Part shown: positions 1 through 6,703 of the stretch, one piece after another
Position numbering within the stretch: position 1 is the stretch's first letter
Layout: each line of letters opens with the position of its first letter
Assembly: GCF_016892705.1 (NCBI RefSeq)
Contig: NZ_JAFEMB010000002.1
Span: 62,001-126,000, forward strand
Length of the DNA: 64,000 bases
Source of the DNA: Microvirga pudoricolor
GTDB lineage: Bacteria > Pseudomonadota > Alphaproteobacteria > Rhizobiales > Beijerinckiaceae
Direction: 5' to 3'
Position numbers and translations under genes: made by a program
Notes under the pieces: model-generated
Database searches by the model: none
What the model was told of the DNA's origin: nothing
What the model saw: only the letters and a program-made list of their open reading frames with translations

Positions 1-1391
1 TGCCGCCCATGAAGGCGAACGATCCGCTGGAACGCCGCCGCATCACGGCCAACCAGCACTTCACGGAGCCGCCCCCGCGCTATTCCGAGGCCAGCCTCGT
101 CAAGCGCATGGAGGAGCTCGGCATCGGACGCCCGTCCACCTACGCGGCGGTGCTGCAGGTCCTGCAGGACCGGGAATATGTGCGCATCGACAAGAAGCGC
201 CTCGTTCCCGAGGACAAGGGCCGTATCGTGATCGCCTTCCTGGAGAGCTTCTTCAGCCGCTATGTGGAATACGACTTCACGGCGGATCTCGAAGAGCAGC
301 TCGACCGGATCTCCAACCATGAGATCGACTGGAAGCAGGTCCTGCGCGACTTCTGGCGCGATTTCTCGGCCGCCATCGGCGAGACCAAGGAGCTTCGCAC
401 CACCGAGGTGCTGGACGCCCTGAACGAGCTGCTCGGTCCCCACATCTTCCCGGACAAGGGCGACGGCTCGAACCCGCGCACCTGCCCGACCTGCGGCACC
501 GGCCAGCTTTCGCTCAAGCTCGGCAAGTTCGGGGCCTTTATCGGCTGTTCGAACTATCCGGAGTGCAAGTTCACCCGCCAGCTCGCCACCAACGGCGCGA
601 ACGGCGACGGCGACGCGACGTCCGAGAATGGCGGCCAGCCCGGCACCAGGGTTCTCGGCGACGACCCGGAGACCGGCCTGCAGGTGACCCTGCGGGACGG
701 CCGATTCGGTCCCTTCGTCCAACTCGGCGAGGGAGAGAAGCCCAAGCGCTCCTCCCTGCCGCGTGGCCTGTCACCGGCCCAGGTGGACCTGGAAAAGGCC
801 CTCAAACTCCTGTCCCTGCCGCGCCAGGTGGCGGTTCATCCTGAAACGGGCGAGCCGATCCTGGCCAGCATCGGCCGTTATGGCCCTTACGTTCAGCATG
901 GCAAGACCTATGCGAATCTCGGCAAGGACGACGATGTCCTGGAGATCGGCGGCAACCGGGCGATCGACCTGATCGTCGCCAAGGAGAGCGGTGCGGGCGG
1001 CTTCCGGCGGGGCGCGGCCGATCCGGGCCGGGCGCTGGGTGAGGACCCGTCGAACGGCAAGGCCGTGGTGGTGAAGGCCGGACGGTTCGGGCCCTACGTG
1101 ACCGACGGCGAGACCAACGCCACGATCCCGAAGGCCATGTCGGCGGACGCGATCACCCTCGACGAGGCTGTCGGGCTGATCCGGGCCCGAGAGGCCATGG
1201 GGCCGAGCAAAAAGCCCGCGCGTGGCAGGAAGGCCGCCTCGAAGAAGGCCGCGACCGCCAAGACGGCGACCAAGACCACCGCGAAGAAGGCACCAGCCAA
1301 AAAGGCTGCGGCTAAGACCAGTGCCACGAAGAAGGCCCCAGCCAAGAAGCCGGCGGCGAAGAAAGCGGCAGGCAAGTCGAAGTCGGCTTGA
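1..1391 (+). CDS. topA: DNA topoisomerase I, C-terminal part (5' end outside window)
   Basis: This is the 3' part of type IA topoisomerase, the enzyme that relaxes negative supercoils through a tyrosine-linked single-strand break. The reading frame is open to the left edge, so the start and probably the catalytic tyrosine lie upstream. Visible are the end of the core (GIGRPSTYA), one C4 zinc ribbon (CPTCG...CSNYPEC, about nt 483-570) and then three copies of a GRFGP/GRYGP repeat typical of alphaproteobacterial TopA tails (about nt 690, 880 and 1080). The protein ends in a Lys/Ala-rich, histone-like tail of about 60 residues, presumably for DNA binding. Identity is secure; only the truncation at the window edge limits it. 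Confidence 0.95.
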   Translation, partial: PPMKANDPLERRRITANQHFTEPPPRYSEASLVKRMEELGIGRPSTYAAVLQVLQDREYVRIDKKRLVPEDKGRIVIAFLESFFSRYVEYDFTADLEEQLDRISNHEIDWKQVLRDFWRDFSAAIGETKELRTTEVLDALNELLGPHIFPDKGDGSNPRTCPTCGTGQLSLKLGKFGAFIGCSNYPECKFTRQLATNGANGDGDATSENGGQPGTRVLGDDPETGLQVTLRDGRFGPFVQLGEGEKPKRSSLPRGLSPAQVDLEKALKLLSLPRQVAVHPETGEPILASIGRYGPYVQHGKTYANLGKDDDVLEIGGNRAIDLIVAKESGAGGFRRGAADPGRALGEDPSNGKAVVVKAGRFGPYVTDGETNATIPKAMSADAITLDEAVGLIRAREAMGPSKKPARGRKAASKKAATAKTATKTTAKKAPAKKAAAKTSATKKAPAKKPAAKKAAGKSKSA

Positions 1392-1402
1392 AGCGCGGCT
1401 TC

Positions 1403-1441
1403 AAAAACAAAAGCGCCGCCGCTCAAACGAGCGGGCGGCGC
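1403..1441 (-). terminator. Rho-independent terminator of the 61-aa membrane protein gene
   Basis: A GC-rich stem (GCGCCGCCGCTC / GAGCGGGCGGCGC, loop AAAC, one bulged G) at 1413-1441 is followed on the minus strand by TTTTGTTTTTG. The T tract is only on that side, so it terminates the minus-strand gene rather than topA. Confidence 0.75.
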
Positions 1442-1462
1442 CTCAACGATGGGGTTGGACGC

Positions 1463-1648
1463 TTAGAGGAAGGCCACGATCGTCAGGGCGACGACCACGC
1501 CGACCGCGACGGTTAAGAGGCTCAGGCCGAGGGATCGTTTCTCGGGGGCAGCGTCCGGTTCGTTGAAGGCGAACGCCTCTCCGGCCACGCGCGCCGCGCG
1601 GGTCAGATGCAGGTTTCTCGCCGAACCGAAAGAAGTCTGGGCTGCCAC
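1463..1648 (-). CDS. Small single-pass membrane protein (61 aa), unknown function
   Basis: I do not recognise a family. The protein has a polar N-terminal 38 residues and one C-terminal hydrophobic helix (LLTVAVGVVVALTIVAF), which makes it a likely tail-anchored inner-membrane protein. The start is a GTG placed 5 nt after a near-perfect ribosome binding site (GAGGAGG), which is strong evidence that it is translated. A longer frame reading from 1682 lacks such a site. It stands alone on the minus strand between topA and parE, has its own terminator, and lies about 40 nt downstream of a general-stress (EcfG) promoter match. A stress-induced envelope peptide is an inference from that promoter. 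Confidence 0.7.
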   Translation of the reverse strand: MAAQTSFGSARNLHLTRAARVAGEAFAFNEPDAAPEKRSLGLSLLTVAVGVVVALTIVAFL

Positions 1649-1684
1649 GGTGTCCTCCTCGCATTACCGAAAGCTTAACCAATC

Positions 1685-1710
1685 AACGTGAACCTGTTTT
1701 AAACGGTTCC
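1685..1710 (-). promoter_or_regulatory. Putative EcfG (general stress sigma) promoter
   Basis: On the minus strand GGAAC (1710-1706), a 17-nt spacer and CGTT (1688-1685) match the alphaproteobacterial EcfG/RpoE2/SigT consensus GGAAC-N16/17-CGTT. Transcription would start near 1678, leaving a leader of about 30 nt before the GTG at 1648. The -35 half overlaps an imperfect dyad (GAACC...GGTTC, 1690-1709). Confidence 0.6.
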
Positions 1711-1856
1711 TGTGACGATGCCGTGAACGGACATTTTCCCGGCGCCGGTCTGGAATACGCCCTCGAGGCCATGATAGGAGGCACCGTCGTCAACGCAAAA
1801 GCGGCTTTAGTCTTAGGGGCTAGGCAGCTGAGTCTTTTTAGGCGAGAAGTTGTAAC

Positions 1857-1877
1857 TGGGTCACAGCTTGTGACCCA
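1857..1877. promoter_or_regulatory. Perfect 9-bp-arm palindrome upstream of parE
   Basis: TGGGTCACA and TGTGACCCA are exact inverted repeats separated by GCT, centred about 104 nt before the chosen parE start. The lack of a T tract and the position in a promoter region favour a protein-binding operator over a terminator. The binding factor is unknown. Confidence 0.45.
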
Positions 1878-1970
1878 ACGACGCTCTTCCTGTTTACGGT
1901 TTGTTCACGTATGTAATGGGGGATGAGACACCATGCAAAAACACGCGAATCATCTCGGACCAAGGTTCGA

Positions 1971-4034
1971 ATGACTGACAACGATGATCTCTTCAATGGC
2001 GGCAGCGCCTCCGCGAAACGTGCCGCAACGGCAGCCGCCAGGAACGCCGCCGTGAAGGTCTCGCGTGCGCCGCAGGGCGGCACCCTGGACGAGGTCGGCT
2101 ACGACGCCTCCGCCATCGAGGTTCTCGAAGGCCTGGAGCCCGTGCGCCGCCGTCCGGGCATGTATATCGGCGGCACGGACGAGAAGGCCCTGCACCACCT
2201 CTTCGCCGAGGTGATCGATAACGCCATGGATGAGGCCGTGGCCGGGCACGCCACCTTCATCGAGGTGGAGCTGGAAGAGGACAACTGGCTGTCCGTGACC
2301 GACAACGGACGCGGCATCCCGGTGGACCCGCACCCGAAATTCCCCAAGAAATCCGCCCTCGAAGTGATCATGACGACCCTGCATGCGGGCGGCAAGTTCG
2401 ACTCGAAGGCCTATGAGACCTCCGGTGGCCTCCACGGCGTCGGCGTGTCCGTGGTGAACGCGCTCTCCGAGACCCTGGACGTCGAGGTCGCGCGCGGGCA
2501 GACCCTCTATCGCCAGATCTTTTCGCGGGGCATCCCCAAGGGCAAGCTGGAAACCGTCGGACGGGTCCTCAACCGGCGCGGCACCAAGGTGCGCTTCAAG
2601 CCGGATCATCAGATCTTCGGCGAGGACGCCCATTTTCAGCCTCGCCGCCTCTTCAAGATGGCGCGCTCGAAGGCCTATCTGTTCGGCGGCGTCGAGATCC
2701 GCTGGAAATGCGCGCCCTCCCTCATCGAGGGCGAGGCGAATGTCCCGGCCGAGGCCGTGTTCCGCTTTCCCAACGGCCTGAAGGACTACCTGGCCCGGGA
2801 TATCGAGGGCAAGGAACTCGTCACGGATCAGGTCTTCTCCGGCAAGATCACCAAGCAGGGCGGCCACGGGTCCCTTGAATGGGCCGTCGCCTGGATGGCG
2901 AACGAGGACGGGTTCTCGTCCTCCTATTGCAACACGATCCCGACGCCGGAAGGCGGCACCCACGAGAACGGGTTGCGCATCGCCCTCCTCCGGGGCCTGC
3001 GCGAGCACGCGGAACGCGTCGGCCAGCAGAAGCGCATGGCGGCCGTCACCACCGACGACGTGATGGCCACCTGCGCGTCCATGCTGTCGGTCTTCATCCG
3101 CGAGCCGGAATTCCAGGGCCAGACCAAGGACAAGCTCGCCACCGTGGAGGCGGGCCGCATCGTCGAGAACGCGGTGCGGGACTCCTTCGACCACTGGCTC
3201 GCCGCCTCGCCCCAGCAGGCCAACAAGGTGCTGGACTGGGTCATCGACCGGGCGGAAGAGCGCCTGCGCCGCCGCCAGGAGAAGGAGGTCGCCCGCAAGA
3301 CCGCCACCCGCAAGCTGCGCCTGCCCGGCAAGCTGGCGGATTGCTCGAACGCGGGCGCGGCGGGCTCCGAACTGTTCATCGTCGAGGGCGATTCGGCGGG
3401 CGGCTCCGCCAAGCAGGCCCGCGACCGCGCCACCCAGGCGATCCTGCCGCTGCGGGGCAAGATTCTCAACGTGGCCTCTGCCGGCAAGGACAAGCTGCAC
3501 CAGAACCAGCAGCTCTCGGACCTGGTCCAGGCGCTCGGCTGCGGCACGGGCTCAGGTTATCGCGACGGGGACCTGCGCTACGAGCGCGTGATCATCATGA
3601 CGGACGCGGACGTGGACGGAGCACATATCGCATCGCTCCTCATCACGTTCTTCTACCGCCAGATGCCCCGCCTCATCGATGCGGGCCATCTCTACCTCGC
3701 GGTCCCGCCCCTCTACCGCATGAGCCAGGGCACGAAGACGATTTATGCCCGCACGGACGCCGACCGGGAGAAGCTCCTGAAGACGGCTTTCAAGGGCAAC
3801 GGCAAGATCGAGATCGGGCGCTTCAAGGGTCTCGGCGAGATGCTGCCGGGCCAGCTCAAGGAAACGACCATGGACCCGAAGAAGCGCACGCTTCTGAAAG
3901 TGGTGATCGCGGCCGAGGAGCGCCCCGAGACCGGAGACGCGATCGAGCGCCTGATGGGAAACAAACCCGAAGCGCGCTTCGCCTTCATCCAGGAACGCGC
4001 CGCGTTCGCGGACGAGGCGGATCTGGACATCTGA
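1971..4034 (+). CDS. parE: DNA topoisomerase IV subunit B (ParE)
   Basis: This is the ATPase subunit of topoisomerase IV, which works with ParC to decatenate daughter chromosomes. GHKL ATPase motifs are present (DNAMDEAV near residue 83, DNGRGIP, SGGLHGVGVSVVNALS), followed by the TOPRIM region EGDSAGGSAKQARDR (near 471), TDADVDGAHI (near 545) and the RFKGLGEM motif. The QARDR variant and PPLYRMSQG favour ParE over GyrB. I chose the ATG at 1971 (MTDNDDLF, 687 aa), with AAGG upstream; an in-frame ATG at 1923 would add 16 unconserved residues. It lies between topA and rnr, away from any parC in the window. Confidence 0.93.
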   Translation: MTDNDDLFNGGSASAKRAATAAARNAAVKVSRAPQGGTLDEVGYDASAIEVLEGLEPVRRRPGMYIGGTDEKALHHLFAEVIDNAMDEAVAGHATFIEVELEEDNWLSVTDNGRGIPVDPHPKFPKKSALEVIMTTLHAGGKFDSKAYETSGGLHGVGVSVVNALSETLDVEVARGQTLYRQIFSRGIPKGKLETVGRVLNRRGTKVRFKPDHQIFGEDAHFQPRRLFKMARSKAYLFGGVEIRWKCAPSLIEGEANVPAEAVFRFPNGLKDYLARDIEGKELVTDQVFSGKITKQGGHGSLEWAVAWMANEDGFSSSYCNTIPTPEGGTHENGLRIALLRGLREHAERVGQQKRMAAVTTDDVMATCASMLSVFIREPEFQGQTKDKLATVEAGRIVENAVRDSFDHWLAASPQQANKVLDWVIDRAEERLRRRQEKEVARKTATRKLRLPGKLADCSNAGAAGSELFIVEGDSAGGSAKQARDRATQAILPLRGKILNVASAGKDKLHQNQQLSDLVQALGCGTGSGYRDGDLRYERVIIMTDADVDGAHIASLLITFFYRQMPRLIDAGHLYLAVPPLYRMSQGTKTIYARTDADREKLLKTAFKGNGKIEIGRFKGLGEMLPGQLKETTMDPKKRTLLKVVIAAEERPETGDAIERLMGNKPEARFAFIQERAAFADEADLDI

Positions 4035-4063
4035 TCATTGGGCTGACCGGGGCCGATCCTCCG

Positions 4064-4954
4064 TCAGTCTGAAGCTGCCTCCCGCTGGAGCCAGGCGCAA
4101 AACTGTGCCGCTCCCGCGCCGCGCCGCTTTCGATAAAGGGCAAAGTAGCGCTTCCCGCTGGTCAGGAAGCCGAAGGGAGCCACCAGCCGGTTATCGGCGA
4201 TATCCCTCGCCACGAGATGCCGAGGGGTCAGGCAGATGCCGAGGCCGGCGCTGGCGGCCTCCAGCGAGAAATAATAGTGCTCGAACTCGGGCCCCTCGGG
4301 TATGGGCGGCTTCAAGCCGTGCCGGGTAGCCCAAACCTCCCAGGCATCCGGCCGGGTCTTGGTTCGCAGCAGCATCGCTGCCGGAAGTGTCGCAGGCGAC
4401 TCCAACGCCAGCATTGCCGCTAGGCCCGGGGCGAGAACCGGCCCCAGTTCCTCCGGAAAGAGGTCGACGTGGACGGCGTCGGCAAGATCCTGCAGCCTCG
4501 GATCGGTTCCGTCTCCCACGGAGATCACCACGTCCAGCGAGCCCCGTTCCATGTCCAGATGCCTGTCGGTGCCGCTGAGGCGCACGTTCAGGCCGGGATG
4601 CTGCGCCTTGAACCGATACAGGCGCGGGATCAGCCATCGCATCATGAAACTGCTCAGGCATGACACGTCGATGGTCCCGTAGTCCGGGCGCCTGACGTCT
4701 CTGACGACAGCCTCGATCTGGTCGAACGCCACCGTGAGGCGCGGCAGCAAGGCGGCGCCTTCCTGGGTCAGAACGGGACTTTTGCGGGGACCGTCAAAAA
4801 GCTTCAGCCCAAGATATTCCTCAAGCCGGCTGATCTGGTAGCTGACCGCCCCGTGGGTCACGGAAAGCTCGTCCGCAGCCGCGTTCATGCGTCCGAGCCG
4901 GCCAGCGGCCTCGAAGGCCCGCAGGGCGTTCAGGGAAGGCAAACGTCGCTTCAT
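4064..4954 (-). CDS. LysR-family transcriptional regulator (GcvA-like)
   Basis: A 296-aa LysR regulator. The N-terminal winged helix (LNALRAFEAAGRLGRMNAAADELSV, with SYQISRLEEYLG as recognition region) is followed by a periplasmic-binding-protein-like effector domain. The RRLPSLNALRAFEA opening is typical of the GcvA branch. It is transcribed divergently from the tautomerase gene at 5055 with a 100-bp shared promoter region, the classic arrangement in which a LysR protein controls its neighbour and itself. The effector is unknown; the tautomerase pairing suggests a small oxo-acid or aromatic compound. Confidence 0.88.
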   Translation of the reverse strand: MKRRLPSLNALRAFEAAGRLGRMNAAADELSVTHGAVSYQISRLEEYLGLKLFDGPRKSPVLTQEGAALLPRLTVAFDQIEAVVRDVRRPDYGTIDVSCLSSFMMRWLIPRLYRFKAQHPGLNVRLSGTDRHLDMERGSLDVVISVGDGTDPRLQDLADAVHVDLFPEELGPVLAPGLAAMLALESPATLPAAMLLRTKTRPDAWEVWATRHGLKPPIPEGPEFEHYYFSLEAASAGLGICLTPRHLVARDIADNRLVAPFGFLTSGKRYFALYRKRRGAGAAQFCAWLQREAASD

Positions 4955-4962
4955 AAGACGAG

Positions 4963-4988
4963 TTTAACTCACATTATAACAGTGTAAA
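4963..4988. promoter_or_regulatory. AT-rich imperfect dyad, possible LysR box
   Basis: TTTAACTCAC (4963-4972) faces GTGTAAA (4982-4988) across an AT-rich centre in the divergent LysR/tautomerase promoter. TTTA/TAAA and CAC/GTG are the matching parts. It is the only AT-rich island in this interval and sits where LysR proteins usually bind, but the symmetry is weak. Confidence 0.3.
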
Positions 4989-5054
4989 TCTCGTTTTTGA
5001 CGGGTCGATTGCTGCGTTATGAAACCCGGCAGACTTCACCATCGAGGACGCAAG

Positions 5055-5462
5055 ATGCCCATCATGAGAACGGCTGTTCGCAAGGACACCAGCCGGCAGA
5101 CCCGCGACGCGATCGTCTCAGGAATCCATCAGGCCATGGTCGATGCCATCGGGATGCCCGAGGACGAACTGTTCAATATCGTCTCCGAGTATGATCCGAA
5201 GGATTTCCACTACAGCAGGACCTTCAACGGCATCGCCCGCTCCGATAACTTGGTCCTCATCGAAATCACGATGCGCCGGGGTCGGAGCGACGCCATGAAG
5301 CGCGAGATCTATCGCCTGATCACCGTCAATCTTGAGAAAAGCTCAGGTATCTCACCCAAAGACGTCTTCATCTTCGTCCATGAGAATGACTATTCGGACT
5401 GGTCCGTGGGCAATGGAATCGGCGCAATGGCCCTCGTTCAACAAAGAGGCACGGACTTCTGA
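5055..5462 (+). CDS. Tautomerase-superfamily protein
   Basis: A 135-aa protein of the tautomerase superfamily (Tautomerase_2 type, longer than 4-oxalocrotonate tautomerase). The start at 5055 is chosen because it puts proline directly after the initiator Met (MPIMRTAVRKD); the exposed N-terminal Pro is the catalytic base of the family. An upstream in-frame ATG at 5019 would bury it. GAGG lies upstream. A conserved central stretch (LVLIEITMRRGRS...KREIYR) matches the beta-alpha-beta core. The substrate is unknown. It is divergent from the LysR gene, which is its likely regulator. Confidence 0.8.
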   Translation: MPIMRTAVRKDTSRQTRDAIVSGIHQAMVDAIGMPEDELFNIVSEYDPKDFHYSRTFNGIARSDNLVLIEITMRRGRSDAMKREIYRLITVNLEKSSGISPKDVFIFVHENDYSDWSVGNGIGAMALVQQRGTDF

Positions 5463-5552
5463 CGCGGCCCCGGCCTACCTCGGTTGCGACGGCTGCCGGG
5501 CAGGGAAACTCCTTTATACTCCCCTCGTCCGCTTGAGGTGCCGGGGAGCAGA

Positions 5553-6440
5553 ATGGTCAGTCGGCAGGCGCAGATGTTCTGGAATCTCCTGCGGGTTGCC
5601 CCCAAGCAGGTCGATCTCCCGATCGCCCAACGTCGTGAGGCGGGGGAGCATGCCGAAGATGCGACGGCGGAGCCGACCGGCGTGACCTATCGGCCCGCTC
5701 CCGAGGTCGGCGGTTTCGTCGCCCTGCCCGAGGGGCCTCCGCCGCCATCGGCCATCCTCTACCTTTTCGGTGGCGGCTACATGCTCGGCTCGCCCGCTTC
5801 GCGCCGGAAAACCGCCGGTCATCTGGCGAAGGCATGCCAGACGCGGGTTCTTGTCCCGGCCTATCGCCTCGCCCCTGAACACCCCTTTCCGGCCGCGCTC
5901 GATGATGCGGTGCTGGCGTACCGTTGGCTTTTGTCCCAGGACGTCAAAGCATCGAAGGTCATCATTGCGGGCGATTCTTCCGGCGGAGGGCTCGCCTTCG
6001 CGACGGCTCTCGCCTTGAAGCGACAGGGTCTCGATCAGCCCGCTGGGATCATCGGGCTCTCGCCCTGGGCCGACCTCACATGCCAGGGCGCCAGCATGGA
6101 CGAGTGTGCGGAGCGTGATATCGAATGCACCCGGGTGTCGCTCCTGCAGATGGCGCAGTGGTATCTGGCGGGAGCGAGCCCGGCGCAGCCTTTGGCGTCC
6201 CCGGTTTTGGGAGACTTATCCGGCTTGAAGTCGGTGCTTTGCTTGGTGGGCAGCGAGGAGATCCTCCTGGATGACAGCGTTCGTCTGGTCCGCAATGCCG
6301 GACTTGCCGGAACGGACGCCACGTTGCACGTCGCTCCCGGCATGCAGCACATCTATCCGATCTGGGCCGGAGCCTTTCCGGAAGCCGATGAGGCCATCTC
6401 GATGATCGCCAGCTGGGCTCGATGCCGCCTCGGAAACTAA
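5553..6440 (+). CDS. Alpha/beta hydrolase, hormone-sensitive-lipase family, altered oxyanion motif
   Basis: A 295-aa carboxylesterase-like protein. The nucleophile motif GDSSGGG (Ser142), YRLAPEHPFPAAL and a C-terminal His (PGMQHIYP) are those of HSL-family (family IV) esterases, with an acidic residue in SEEILLDD. The usual HGGG oxyanion motif reads FGGG here (Phe72), which is odd. I chose the ATG at 5553 because GGGGAG lies 4 nt upstream; a frame from 5484 adds 23 unlikely residues. No signal peptide is visible, so it is probably cytoplasmic. It may belong with the tautomerase upstream (90-bp gap), but a TATACT-like -10 at about 5515 suggests its own promoter. Confidence 0.8.
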   Translation: MVSRQAQMFWNLLRVAPKQVDLPIAQRREAGEHAEDATAEPTGVTYRPAPEVGGFVALPEGPPPPSAILYLFGGGYMLGSPASRRKTAGHLAKACQTRVLVPAYRLAPEHPFPAALDDAVLAYRWLLSQDVKASKVIIAGDSSGGGLAFATALALKRQGLDQPAGIIGLSPWADLTCQGASMDECAERDIECTRVSLLQMAQWYLAGASPAQPLASPVLGDLSGLKSVLCLVGSEEILLDDSVRLVRNAGLAGTDATLHVAPGMQHIYPIWAGAFPEADEAISMIASWARCRLGN

Positions 6441-6490
6441 CGGGGCATCGCTATCCTTTCCGATGGATCGAAAATTTCTTCGAAAAAGTT

Positions 6491-6515
6491 GGAACCGCTG
6501 TCCAGGCCCGGCGTT
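6491..6515 (+). promoter_or_regulatory. Putative EcfG (general stress sigma) promoter
   Basis: GGAAC (6491-6495), a 16-nt spacer and CGTT (6512-6515) match the consensus for the alphaproteobacterial general stress sigma factor exactly. No protein-coding start follows within 180 nt, but a two-hairpin structure begins about 12 nt downstream. Confidence 0.65.
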
Positions 6516-6521
6516 GTATGG

Positions 6522-6595
6522 ACATCACCGGCTCGCTCTGCCCCCAAGAGCCGGTCTCCTACAAGGCCCCCTACTCGGGGGCCTTTCTTTTTGTT
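6522..6595 (+). ncRNA. Candidate stress-induced small RNA (~74 nt, two hairpins)
   Basis: Starting about 6 nt after the EcfG promoter match, the sequence folds into hairpin 1 (ACCGGCTC / GAGCCGGT, 6527-6555) with a cytosine-rich loop containing TGCCCCCA. Hairpin 2 is a classic terminator (AAGGCCCCC / GGGGGCCTT, 6563-6585) followed by TCTTTTTGTT. Promoter, size, C-rich loop and terminator fit the design of alphaproteobacterial trans-acting sRNAs whose C-rich loops bind purine-rich ribosome binding sites. No convincing ORF lies inside. The alternative is a 3' UTR of the upstream hydrolase gene. The start is estimated from the promoter, not known. Confidence 0.55.
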
Positions 6596-6703
6596 CATAA
6601 GGCCTTAGGAGCATTTATAGGGCTAGCAATCGGGGCCGGCTGACATCATCTTGAGTGGGATCCCTGCGCTTGCCGGATTGCCTTAGCGGCTACCCGCGAC
6701 AAG

